Of a stretch of 64,000 bases of DNA, positions 50,448 through 58,597 are shown in pieces; the first letter of the stretch is position 1; the number at the start of each line of letters is the position of its first letter. The stretch is taken from assembly GCA_029057785.1 (NCBI GenBank), contig JAIDZC010000018.1:1-64000 (forward strand). Direction: 5' to 3'. Under the pieces are notes generated by a model, which was not told the DNA's origin, searched no databases, and worked only from the letters and a program-made list of their open reading frames with translations. Source of the stretch: Anaeroplasmataceae bacterium. GTDB lineage: Bacteria; Bacillota_I; Bacilli_A; Acholeplasmatales; Anaeroplasmataceae. Position numbers and translations under genes: made by a program.

Positions 50448-51188
50448 ATGGAAGAGGATAAGAAAAAAAGATATAAAATGATTCGTATCGTTATTCAGTT
50501 AGTTCTGATTGGATTTCTTTTAGGACTGGCTATATATGCATGTGTAGAACTATATCCTGTCTTTAATCGTATGCAAAAGGATGATGCATATTTAGAAGAG
50601 GTTTTAACCTCTATTCGTGCCTATGGCAATATCAGCTGGCTAATTCTTATTGGTATGCAAATCATACAAACAGTACTTGCCATTATACCAGCAGGACCAG
50701 TAGTCATTCTTACAGGTATGCTTTATCCTCCTGTTCTTGCAGTGATCATTTGCTTGGTTGGTGAAACACTTGGTGCGTTAGTGGTTATTGGTTTAGTAAA
50801 GCTATTTGGCTATAGTTTCTTATCTTTATTTGTTGATCCAGAAAAAACAAAAAAGTTTAAGCTTTTAGAAGATGGAAAGCGTTGTGGAGTTTTAATGTTT
50901 TCTTATTTATTAATTCCATTCTTACCAAAAGATCCTATTGCTTTTATTGTGCCCTTTACCAAAGTAAAGGTTAGATATTTTGTGCTCATCAATATTTTTG
51001 CAAGGCTTCCTATGACCGTAGTATCTGTTATCATTGGAAACTCGGTAATCACTGGAAACTATGTTGCCGCTATCATTATCGCCTCTATCAGCTTTTTACT
51101 GGCTATTTTATGCTTTTCTTTTAATAAAAAAATTGTTGCCTGCTTAGATAGATTCACTTCAAAAAAATCTGAAACTGAAGTTGAATAA
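50448..51188 (+). CDS. TVP38/TMEM64 family membrane protein
   Basis: This 246 aa protein has the VTT/DedA-like core: AIIPAGPVVILTGMLYPPVLAVIICLVGETLGALVVIGLVKLFG, then RCGVLMFSYLLIPFLPKDPIAFIVPF. There are about five or six membrane helices. The family is implicated in lipid movement between leaflets, with substrate not known here. It is translated right after the pseudouridine synthase. Confidence 0.88.
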   Translation: MEEDKKKRYKMIRIVIQLVLIGFLLGLAIYACVELYPVFNRMQKDDAYLEEVLTSIRAYGNISWLILIGMQIIQTVLAIIPAGPVVILTGMLYPPVLAVIICLVGETLGALVVIGLVKLFGYSFLSLFVDPEKTKKFKLLEDGKRCGVLMFSYLLIPFLPKDPIAFIVPFTKVKVRYFVLINIFARLPMTVVSVIIGNSVITGNYVAAIIIASISFLLAILCFSFNKKIVACLDRFTSKKSETEVE

Positions 51189-51232
51189 TTACATAAATTT
51201 GTGTCCATACTATTCTTGAAAGGAAGAAGAGT

Positions 51233-51562
51233 ATGACAAACGTAAATTGTAATGTTAAGATGTGTGGGTATAATGAAGATTCAAAATGTGCAAAAAAACA
51301 CATCAATGTGGAAGGATTATTTGCTAAGAGTAAGATTGGAACCTTCTGCCAAAGCTTTAAAAACCCGCATAATTCTGATATTTTAATTTCAGAAATGGCA
51401 AAAGAAATGTCTGCAGAGGCTACACCAGTGAAGGTATTATGTAGTGCAAACTACTGCATCCATAACGAAAATAACGAGTGTTACGCAAAGGACATTAGTA
51501 TTGGCAATGAAAATGCTAGCTATCGTAGTGAAACAGAATGCGATAGTTTTAAAGCTCGTTAA
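51233..51562 (+). CDS. Two-domain DUF1540 protein
   Basis: The 109 aa protein contains two copies of the Cys-rich DUF1540 module: VNCNVKMCGYNEDSKCAKKHINV ... TFCQSF and VLCSANYCIHNENNECYAKDISI ... TECDSF. Each has four Cys and probably binds a metal. The biochemical role is unknown. AAAGGAAG precedes the ATG. The 3' end overlaps the convergent gene by 14 bp. Confidence 0.88.
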   Translation: MTNVNCNVKMCGYNEDSKCAKKHINVEGLFAKSKIGTFCQSFKNPHNSDILISEMAKEMSAEATPVKVLCSANYCIHNENNECYAKDISIGNENASYRSETECDSFKAR

Positions 51563-52118
51563 AGAAAAAACTTAGATCAAAAGAAAATAATTCTGGATGA
51601 AATTGAATCCCATAGATAGGTAAAGATTTATGTTTGATGACTTCAATTTCACCATCTAAGCTAGTTCCTAAAACTTCTAATTCAGGGGCTAGTTTATCAA
51701 TGCTTTGATGATGGAAGGAATTGACTAACATATGGCGATTTCCCATAGAGATGAAATGATTTTCATTCATGTGGTGAACGATATTTTGTTTTAAGGTTCC
51801 TCCTAAAAACACATTGATACTTTGTATACCTCTACAAATTCCAAGTAGAGGTTTTTTTGTTTGATAGGCAAAAAGAATGATTTTTTTATCTAACATATCC
51901 ATTTCATAATCAATATGATTTGAAGCATAGTTTTCTTGATTATAATGAATTGGATCTATATCATAGCCTCCTGGAAGTATAAATGCGTCAAAAGAATTTA
52001 AATTTGTTTCTAGTGTAATAAAGTCATAGGTATGTCCATATTTTTTCAGCATATAAAGGTAGCTTTGATGAACAAAATAATCGGTTTCATTTTTACGTAT
52101 TGCAACACCAAATTTCAT
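51549..52118 (-). CDS. Class I glutamine amidotransferase-like peptidase C26
   Basis: This 189 aa protein resembles gamma-glutamyl-gamma-aminobutyrate hydrolase (PuuD): AFILPGGYDIDPIHY, the nucleophile GICRGIQSINVFLGG (Cys), and GIQFHPELF (His-x-Glu). The triad is complete, though the protein is shorter than typical PuuD. AGGTG favours ATG 52118 over the GTG nine bases upstream. The gamma-glutamyl substrate is unknown. Confidence 0.88.
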   Translation of the reverse strand: MKFGVAIRKNETDYFVHQSYLYMLKKYGHTYDFITLETNLNSFDAFILPGGYDIDPIHYNQENYASNHIDYEMDMLDKKIILFAYQTKKPLLGICRGIQSINVFLGGTLKQNIVHHMNENHFISMGNRHMLVNSFHHQSIDKLAPELEVLGTSLDGEIEVIKHKSLPIYGIQFHPELFSFDLSFFFNEL

Positions 52119-52187
52119 GAAGATCACCTATCTTAAGTATATTGATAAGTTTTAAGAATTATGAGATAATAGAACAGGTGATAAGAA

Positions 52188-52865
52188 ATGATAGAAGAAA
52201 TTAAAGGAAAATTAAATGAATTATCTACTACCAAAACACAGAATTTTTCTAGTAAACTCATTCCCAACAGTCTTCCGATATTGGGATGCACATTTCCTTC
52301 TTTAAGAAAATTAGCCAAGGAAATATGTAAAGGAGAATATCAAACCTTTTTAAAAGAATATGATCAAAGCTCCTTTGAACTACAGCTTTTATATGCTTAT
52401 GTCATTTCTTCTGCAAAAATGAGCATAGAAGAACGAATAGAGCTTTTAAGAAAATTTGTCCCAACAATACAAGATTGGGCTGTTTGTGATGGTTTGATTA
52501 GCTCATTAAAATGCACAAAGAAATATCCTAAAGAAATGCTAGAGTTTATTTTAGAGTATCAAAATAGTCATAAAGAGTTTGAGGTACGGTTTTTAGCAGA
52601 AATGCTGATGGCTTATTACCTTACCCCAGATTATGTTCAGCAGGCAGTAGAAATCATATATACTTTAGATATAAAAGCCTATTATGCTAAAATGGGAGTG
52701 GCTTGGTATATTGCAACCCTCATGATTCATTATAAGGAATATGCTTTTGAATTATTAGAAAAATTAGATGATCCTGTTACAATCGGATTAGCGATTCGTA
52801 AAATCAGAGATTCTTATAGAATATCAAAAGAAATTAAAGAAGAGGTTTTATTCTATAAGAAATAA
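52188..52865 (+). CDS. AlkD-like DNA alkylation repair protein
   Basis: This 225 aa all-helical HEAT-like protein shows the AlkD pattern: GCTFPSLRKLAKEICKG, LLYAYVISSAKM, and VPTIQDWAVCDGLISSLK, the last matching the conserved W-D/A-x-x-D segment. AlkD removes alkylated bases; several homologues bind without cleaving. It is a monocistronic gene diverging from the C26 peptidase. Confidence 0.85.
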   Translation: MIEEIKGKLNELSTTKTQNFSSKLIPNSLPILGCTFPSLRKLAKEICKGEYQTFLKEYDQSSFELQLLYAYVISSAKMSIEERIELLRKFVPTIQDWAVCDGLISSLKCTKKYPKEMLEFILEYQNSHKEFEVRFLAEMLMAYYLTPDYVQQAVEIIYTLDIKAYYAKMGVAWYIATLMIHYKEYAFELLEKLDDPVTIGLAIRKIRDSYRISKEIKEEVLFYKK

Positions 52866-52980
52866 TTTTTTTGATAAAATATGCAAGATATTTCATAAAG
52901 TATCATATTTCATTTTAAATTTAAGACAATCTATGATATAATACTAACAAATATGTTTTTATTTTAGAAAGGAGAAACGT

Positions 52981-54369
52981 ATGGATAAAAAAATAGCTAA
53001 AAAAATTTTATTAGAGTGCCTTACAACTGGTGGCGATTATGCTGAAATCTTTTTAGAGGATACAGTGAAAAACTCTATTAGAAGAGTAGGTGCTCAAATT
53101 GAGGATATTAATGCCAGTCATCTTTATGGTGCTGCAATTCGTATCTTAAAGGAAAATGCTGAGGTATACGGATATACCAATGATGTAAGTGAAAAAGGAT
53201 TATTGAAATTAGCAAAAAGCTTAAGAACGGCTTATCATAGTGAGGTAGTTGTTGCAGATTTTGATTTTACAGATTGTGAAACAGCAAAGGATACAGCATT
53301 TAAGGTATTATCAAAAGATATTCCAAATTCTAAAAAGTTAAGTTATTTAGAAACTTGTACAAATACGATTCAGGCATATAGTCCTAAAATCGTTCAGGCA
53401 GTTGCTAACTTTTCTGATGAAACACAGGTTGTGACAATTGCCAATAGTAAGGGTGTCTATAAAACAGATACAAGAAATCATCAAAGAGTTGCTGCTATCG
53501 CAATAGCGAGTGATGGTAAATCAATGGAACAGGCTTCTAATTCCTATGGGGGAAATTTTGATATTGCAAATTTTGATTCCTTTGATTTTGTAGATTTTTC
53601 AAAGAAGGTTGCAGAGGCTGCAGTTGAAACACTTTCTGCCGATGAAATGGTGGGTGGCGTTTATGATGTAGTCATTCATAATGCTTTTGGAGGAGTTATT
53701 TTCCATGAGGCTTGTGGGCATGCTTTAGAGGCAACAAGTGTTGCTAAAGGAATGTCTGTGTTCTGTGGCAAAATGGGTGAAAAGATTGCTGCAGATTGTG
53801 TTACTGCCATTGATGATGGTACAATCCCTAATGAATGGGGTAGTGCAAATATAGACGATGAAGGTAATCCTACAAAGAAGAACGTCTTAATTGAAAATGG
53901 TATCTTAAAGAGTTATATGGTAGATATGCGAAATGGCAGAAGAATGAATGCAGCTCCTACTGGTTCAACTAGACGTCAAAGCTATCGCTTCTCTCCAACC
54001 TCTAGAATGACGAATACCTATATTGCTAATGGACCTTATACACCAGAAGAAATTATTGCAAATACTAAGTTTGGTTTATTTGCTAAGACAATGGCTGGTG
54101 GTTCAGTTAATCCTGCAACAGGTGAATTTAACTTCTCTGTTGGTGAGGCATTTATGATTGAAGATGGAAAGCTTACTAAGCGTGTTAAGGGGGCTACTCT
54201 TATCGGAAATGGTAAGGATACAATTCTTAATATTGATATGGTTGCCAATAACCAAAGCTTTGGCTATGGTATGTGTGGTTCATCCTCTGGTAGTATTCCA
54301 GCGTGTGTGGGTCAGCCAACGATTCGTGTAAAGCAAATGACTGTCGGTGGAAATGGAGGAAATAAGTAA
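52981..54369 (+). CDS. tldD: TldD metalloprotease subunit
   Basis: This 462 aa protease subunit works with TldE/PmbA to degrade unfolded peptides and process some bacteriocin precursors. The zinc motif HEACGHALEA (H-E-x-x-x-H) is present at about 243-252, as are GGVIFHEACGH and the C-terminal MCGSSSGSIPACVGQPTIRV. GAAAGGAG lies before the ATG. Its stop overlaps the start of pmbA by one base (TAATG). Confidence 0.95.
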   Translation: MDKKIAKKILLECLTTGGDYAEIFLEDTVKNSIRRVGAQIEDINASHLYGAAIRILKENAEVYGYTNDVSEKGLLKLAKSLRTAYHSEVVVADFDFTDCETAKDTAFKVLSKDIPNSKKLSYLETCTNTIQAYSPKIVQAVANFSDETQVVTIANSKGVYKTDTRNHQRVAAIAIASDGKSMEQASNSYGGNFDIANFDSFDFVDFSKKVAEAAVETLSADEMVGGVYDVVIHNAFGGVIFHEACGHALEATSVAKGMSVFCGKMGEKIAADCVTAIDDGTIPNEWGSANIDDEGNPTKKNVLIENGILKSYMVDMRNGRRMNAAPTGSTRRQSYRFSPTSRMTNTYIANGPYTPEEIIANTKFGLFAKTMAGGSVNPATGEFNFSVGEAFMIEDGKLTKRVKGATLIGNGKDTILNIDMVANNQSFGYGMCGSSSGSIPACVGQPTIRVKQMTVGGNGGNK

Positions 54370-55694
54370 TGAATTTCGAGAAATTAAAAAAAGCTGCATT
54401 AAAGGCAGGAATTACTGACATTGAAATTTATGAATCTGCTTCTAATGGAATAGAGATTTCTATGTTTAATGGCGTTGTTGAAAATAACACCTCTGCCGCT
54501 ACAAAAGTATGTGCCATCCGTGGTGTTTATCAAAATCAAATTGTTACAGTTTATGAAGAAAATTGTGATGATGAAATGATTCCATCTGTGATTGAAAGAA
54601 TTAAAGATAACTGCTCTATTAAAAATCAAAAGGATCCTTTCTTTATTTATTCAGGAGACAAGGAATATCCAAAGCTAAAAGAAAAGACCCATGACTTTGA
54701 TGCGTTTACTTTAGAGGATAAGGTCAATCTTTGTACAAAGCTTACAAGTTTAATGAAAGAAAAAAGTCCATATGTACAGATGACTGAGGTTTCTTATTCT
54801 GAAGAAGAAACTACCACTACAATTGTGAACTCTAATGGTCTTGATGTGAAAAGACATTCTAGATATGCGTTTTTAGTTGCAGAAGCTGTATGTGTTAAGG
54901 ATGGCGAAACCAAAACAGGTTTTGATTATATCCGTTTAGAAAATATTAAGGATGCTGACATTAATACATTAGCTCAGGAAGCAGTAGATTCAGCTGTATC
55001 TACCTTTGGGGCAGATAGTATTGCCTCAGGTGCTTATCCAGTAGTTTTAGATAAGAAGGTAGTGAGTAGCTTACTTGGAGCTTTCGCAAATGTGTTTTCT
55101 GCAGATGCGGTTTTAAAGAACATGTCTTTTTTAAAGGATAAGGTAGGAGAAGCAGTCTTTGGAAATAATATCACTTTAATGGATGATCCGTTATCTTTAG
55201 ACGCTCCTAGTCAGTCTGCCTTTGATGATGAGGGAGTTGCAAGCTATACTAAGGCTGTAGTCGAAAATGGTGTATTAAAGACCTATTTACATAACCTAAA
55301 AACTGCAGCTATGATGAATGTAAAATCAACAGGAAATGGATATAAGGGAGGAGTTCAAACAAGTGTTGGAGTTCAGCCTTCTAATTTATATTTAAAGGCA
55401 GGCGATACTTCCTTAGAGGATATGCTTGCTAAAGTAGGAAATGGAGTTTATATTACATCTGTGACTGGTCTTCATGCAGGTTTAAATCCAGTGAGTGGAT
55501 CATTCAATTTACAATCCAGTGGATTTTTAATTGAAAATGGAGTGAAGACAAAACCTGTGACATTGATTATTGTATCAGGAACTCTACAGGAACTTTTGAA
55601 TAATGTAAGTGCTGTAGGAAGCGATTTTGAATTTAAGAGAGGAGTCGGTGCGCCTAGTCTTATGGTAAAGTCTATGGCCATCTCAGGAAAATAA
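54369..55694 (+). CDS. pmbA: PmbA/TldE subunit
   Basis: This 441 aa partner of TldD lacks the zinc-binding HExxxH, as is normal for PmbA, and carries the family pattern YESASNGIEISMFNGVVENNTSAA, GGVQTSVGVQPSNLYLKAG, TGLHAGLNPVSGSFNLQSSG. The two subunits form the active hetero-complex in the cytosol. Translation is coupled to tldD by TAATG. Confidence 0.95.
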   Translation: MNFEKLKKAALKAGITDIEIYESASNGIEISMFNGVVENNTSAATKVCAIRGVYQNQIVTVYEENCDDEMIPSVIERIKDNCSIKNQKDPFFIYSGDKEYPKLKEKTHDFDAFTLEDKVNLCTKLTSLMKEKSPYVQMTEVSYSEEETTTTIVNSNGLDVKRHSRYAFLVAEAVCVKDGETKTGFDYIRLENIKDADINTLAQEAVDSAVSTFGADSIASGAYPVVLDKKVVSSLLGAFANVFSADAVLKNMSFLKDKVGEAVFGNNITLMDDPLSLDAPSQSAFDDEGVASYTKAVVENGVLKTYLHNLKTAAMMNVKSTGNGYKGGVQTSVGVQPSNLYLKAGDTSLEDMLAKVGNGVYITSVTGLHAGLNPVSGSFNLQSSGFLIENGVKTKPVTLIIVSGTLQELLNNVSAVGSDFEFKRGVGAPSLMVKSMAISGK

Positions 55695-55695
55695 T

Positions 55696-56364
55696 ATGGA
55701 ATGTTTAAGAATGCGTCAAACCTATAGTTATATAGGAGATTTAACAGAATTTTTAATTCAAAATGAACAAAGAATTAAAAATTTAATGATTGATTATGAA
55801 ATTCAATCTAAAGTGGATACCTTACAAGATGGTAGAGAAGTGAAAAGCTTAATGTTTACAAAACAAAATGTAAACGTACGTTTTATGCCAAATCGTATTG
55901 ATTATACCTTTTCTTTTCCTACTCCTAGTACAGATCCTAAAGGTGTATATGCTGCAGCAAAAGATTATTTTAAATTGTTTTCAGAAATATTCTATGATAT
56001 TAAAGCTCAAAGAATTGCCATTGTAAGTCAAGGATTTATCAAGAATAATGAAAATGAAGCTATATCAGATTTCACAAATAAAATGGGATTCACATCTGTA
56101 TTTGGAATGTCCAATGAATTACATTTTAAAATTAACAATCCAAAAACAATCTTTGAACCAATCAATTCAGTTTTAAATATTGATATGGGAGAGGCTAAAA
56201 ATAATAAAACTCAAGAAGTAATGAAGGTTTTGTTGGTTAGCATTGATGTTAATACCTTGGCAGCAAACAATGTACCACGCTTTAATCCAAGAAATTTTGA
56301 TGCAGATTTTAAAGAATTATTTGATGAAGTAGAAGCAAAACACGTTGAATTAATAAGATATTAA
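55696..56364 (+). CDS. Unknown 222 aa protein in the tldD-pmbA operon
   Basis: The start is 1 bp after the pmbA stop. The sequence (YSYIGDLTEFLIQNEQRIKNLMIDYEIQ, VRFMPNRIDYTFSFPTP, FNPRNFDADFKELFDEVEAKHVELI) has no signal peptide, membrane segment or known motif. It looks like a soluble alpha/beta protein. An alternative ATG is at 55711. Its operon suggests a role connected with the TldD/E protease, for example a substrate adaptor, but that is inference. Confidence 0.65.
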   Translation: MECLRMRQTYSYIGDLTEFLIQNEQRIKNLMIDYEIQSKVDTLQDGREVKSLMFTKQNVNVRFMPNRIDYTFSFPTPSTDPKGVYAAAKDYFKLFSEIFYDIKAQRIAIVSQGFIKNNENEAISDFTNKMGFTSVFGMSNELHFKINNPKTIFEPINSVLNIDMGEAKNNKTQEVMKVLLVSIDVNTLAANNVPRFNPRNFDADFKELFDEVEAKHVELIRY

Positions 56365-56398
56365 AAACAAAACCATCTTAACTAAAGATGGTTTTGTT
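56365..56398 (+). terminator. Terminator of the tldD-pmbA operon
   Basis: AAACAAAACCATCTT pairs with AAGATGGTTTTGTT around a short loop. Confidence 0.8.
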
Positions 56399-56403
56399 GC
56401 AAT

Positions 56404-56434
56404 AAAAAATGGGCTCTTACGAACCCATTTTTTT
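56404..56434 (-). terminator. Terminator of pduL
   Basis: AAAAAATGGG, loop, CCCATTTTTTT: symmetrical stem just past the minus-strand pduL stop at 56438. Confidence 0.8.
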
Positions 56435-56437
56435 ATA

Positions 56438-57010
56438 TTACTTTACGATTGTACCAAATACTTGACCAGCTAAAGCTCCAGCATTAGATTCATCAGTATC
56501 TACGTGCATTGCTAAAGCGTAAGTAGAAGAAACACGAATAACAGTGTCACCAAAGATTAAAGATCTACCTGTTTCGTTTGTTACCTTAACTTGTACAATT
56601 TGACCATTTTTAACGCCAAATTCTTCAGCATCAGTTGGAGTCATGTGGACATGACGCTTTGCAACAATAACACCTTGAGTTAATTCTACCTCTCCTGCAG
56701 GACCAACAAGCTTACAGCCAGCAGAACCAGCAACATCACCAGATTCACGAATTGGAGCAGAAATACCTAATGTACGTGCATCAGATAAAGAAACTTCAAC
56801 CTGATCTTCCTTTCTTTCTGGTCCTAAGATAGAACAATTTAATTCTCCCTTAGGTCCAACAACCTTTACCTTTTGGTTAGAAGCAAATTGTCCAGGTTGA
56901 GATAACATTTTCTTAACCTCTAAAACTGCACCCTTGCCAAAAAGCTTTTCTAAGGTTTCCTTAGTAACATGTACGTGTCTAGCACTTGTTTCAATAATAA
57001 ATTCTTTCAT
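56438..57010 (-). CDS. pduL: PduL-type phosphotransacylase
   Basis: This 190 aa enzyme exchanges acyl-CoA and acyl phosphate (acetyl or propionyl). The two zinc-His motifs SARHVHVT (near residue 9) and AKRHVHMTP (near 118) are intact, and the duplicated beta-barrel layout is clear (VKVVGPKGELNCSILGPER, CKLVGPAGEVELTQGV). No encapsulation peptide of bacterial microcompartments precedes the first domain and no shell genes are nearby, so it likely serves as the main phosphotransacetylase for ATP formation with acetate kinase. It is a single-gene unit. Confidence 0.93.
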   Translation of the reverse strand: MKEFIIETSARHVHVTKETLEKLFGKGAVLEVKKMLSQPGQFASNQKVKVVGPKGELNCSILGPERKEDQVEVSLSDARTLGISAPIRESGDVAGSAGCKLVGPAGEVELTQGVIVAKRHVHMTPTDAEEFGVKNGQIVQVKVTNETGRSLIFGDTVIRVSSTYALAMHVDTDESNAGALAGQVFGTIVK

Positions 57011-57187
57011 AAAGTCATTAATCCTTTCAAAATTAATATTTTGCTCCTCTATTATACCATAAAATGTAAATTTTGTATCCTTTTTAAAAATTTTCTTTTA
57101 ATTTCATATTCTTCATTTTCAACAATAGGAAAGAAGATAAGGTTGTAATTTATTTTGTTTTATTGTATGATAAAGGAGGTGATTTAG

Positions 57188-57475
57188 ATGATTTATAACA
57201 TATTAGGAATTATTATTGGCATATTTGTATTAATCAATTCCATTTTATTAATCGTAAGTAAAAAAGAAAAGCAATTTGTTTGTATTATAAATTTATTCTT
57301 GGCTATAGGCTTTATAGGAACGGGAATAGGGGGCTTTTTTATTCCTAAGGATTTAGACTATATTACGATTATTTTGTTATTTATATTTGCAGTTTTATTT
57401 TTGGTTCAATACTATGTATTCTTAAAAAAGAACCAAGCACCCCAGAAGCATAAAGTAAATTCTAGCAAAAAGTAG
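57188..57475 (+). CDS. Small membrane protein (about three TM)
   Basis: This 95 aa protein has three hydrophobic segments (about 3-24 NILGIIIGIFVLINSILLIV, 31-50 FVCIINLFLAIGFIGTGIGGFF, 57-76 ITIILLFIFAVLFLVQYYVFL), ending in a Lys-rich tail. No family recognised. AAAGGAGGTGAT precedes the ATG. Its last 54 bp overlap the tail of the convergent YlbJ-like gene. Confidence 0.6.
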   Translation: MIYNILGIIIGIFVLINSILLIVSKKEKQFVCIINLFLAIGFIGTGIGGFFIPKDLDYITIILLFIFAVLFLVQYYVFLKKNQAPQKHKVNSSKK

Positions 57476-58237
57476 CTTATGATAAGGAAGATCCTCCGCA
57501 ATAGATAAGATTTGTAGGTGCTCAGAGATACCTAAAAACCCCATAGCCATATAAACTATTAAAGGATTAGTAGTTTTTTGCATTCCCCCAAGGATTTCAA
57601 GAAATGGATAAATTACGGGGTCCCCCTGTAAAAGAATTTTAATGAGTACTCTAAAGATAATTAAAATACCTAAAACCTGTAAAACAATCTGAATATTTTT
57701 TTGAATAGAGGAAAACAAAAATTTCAAGTAGGAAATCGGTTCTATAGAATTACTAGAACTGATTTTTTCTTTTTTATTAAAGATATGCATCCATATCGAT
57801 GCTAGAATAAGTAAACTTACATAATAAATTGGAACAAGAATTGCAAATTGTTTACATAATAATAAAGTATAGGGTAAGGAAAGAGTAGAGAATGCACAAA
57901 TCAGATTATGATACTCTCTTTTAGAGATTTCATTTCGCTCATAGCTTGCTTTAAAGAGTTTAGTGGAAGCTGGAGATCCACATAATAAGCTGAATAGAAT
58001 TAAAAACGCACTCTTTTCATTGTGTATATGAAATATAAATTTGAAAGGCTTAAAAAGGAGCTTGCTTACTTTAGAGATTAATGGCATATGCTCAATAAAA
58101 TCTATTACAACAAAACTAGGATACATAATGGGTAAAAGAACTGTGAACCACATTTGGCAGGCTTCATAAACTTCTTTGGAAACTGTAGAAGGATTAGTTA
58201 TTAAAAGATAAAGAATAAGTAAGAGTATAATAGTCAT
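57422..58237 (-). CDS. YlbJ-like membrane protein (Gate/nucleoside-recognition fold)
   Basis: This 271 aa polytopic protein resembles YlbJ and spore maturation SpmA/B-type Gate domains: WFTVLLPIMYPSFVVIDFIEH, then LFSLLCGSPASTKLFKASYE (conserved S/C-G-x-P-x-x-A), and ILGGMQKTTNPLIVYMAMGFLGISEHLQI. Seven or eight membrane helices. The role in a non-sporulation context is not known; whether this organism sporulates cannot be told. Its 3' end overlaps the small convergent gene by 54 bp. Confidence 0.8.
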   Translation of the reverse strand: MTIILLLILYLLITNPSTVSKEVYEACQMWFTVLLPIMYPSFVVIDFIEHMPLISKVSKLLFKPFKFIFHIHNEKSAFLILFSLLCGSPASTKLFKASYERNEISKREYHNLICAFSTLSLPYTLLLCKQFAILVPIYYVSLLILASIWMHIFNKKEKISSSNSIEPISYLKFLFSSIQKNIQIVLQVLGILIIFRVLIKILLQGDPVIYPFLEILGGMQKTTNPLIVYMAMGFLGISEHLQILSIAEDLPYHKLLFARIYFMLLGCLVLF

Positions 58238-58365
58238 AGAATCACATTTAATTATATTTTTAACCTAGTCTTTTTATACGCAATCATTCATCTTTAAATT
58301 ATATTGGTATTTATTTCAAATTAAAGTATCCTATTATTTATAGTATAATAGATGATAAACTATCA

Positions 58366-58396
58366 TTGACAAATTTGAGTGGGGGGGGGGCATAAT
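58366..58396 (+). promoter_or_regulatory. Promoter with G10 tract in the spacer (possible phase-variable switch)
   Basis: TTGACA (58366-58371) and CATAAT (58391-58396) are 19 bp apart. Ten of the spacer bases form an uninterrupted run of G (58381-58390), a unique feature in this A+T-rich window. Losing two G would give the ideal 17 bp spacing. This geometry is the classical slipped-strand phase switch. Confidence 0.6.
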
Positions 58397-58512
58397 AAAA
58401 TTAAAGATAAGTGTAGTGTAAAATGTTAGTAGGAATAAATATCCTTATGATGGTATTACAATGAAGCTAAGAATCTTTTTATCAGTACATTGTCTAAAAA
58501 CAAGCTTTTTTA

Positions 58513-58541
58513 TTGTTCTATAGATAAAAAAATGCTAAAAT
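58513..58541 (+). promoter_or_regulatory. Proximal promoter of the surface protein gene
   Basis: TTGTTC (58513-58518), 17 bp spacer, TAAAAT (58536-58541), about 56 bp before the ATG. It could give constant transcription in addition to the upstream G-tract promoter. Confidence 0.5.
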
Positions 58542-58597
58542 AATATTGTAATAACCAATGGGATGTAATTTATGATTTCAGCTGGAGGTTTAGAAGT

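Larger units (their letters stand above)
58238..58597. other. Intergenic region upstream of the surface protein gene
   Basis: The 360 bp hold a promoter with a G10 homopolymer in its spacer (58366-58396), a second promoter (58513-58541), and GCTGGAGG as ribosome site for the surface protein. There is no ORF with a ribosome site. The T-rich string near 58505 is a weak terminator candidate. Confidence 0.6.
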
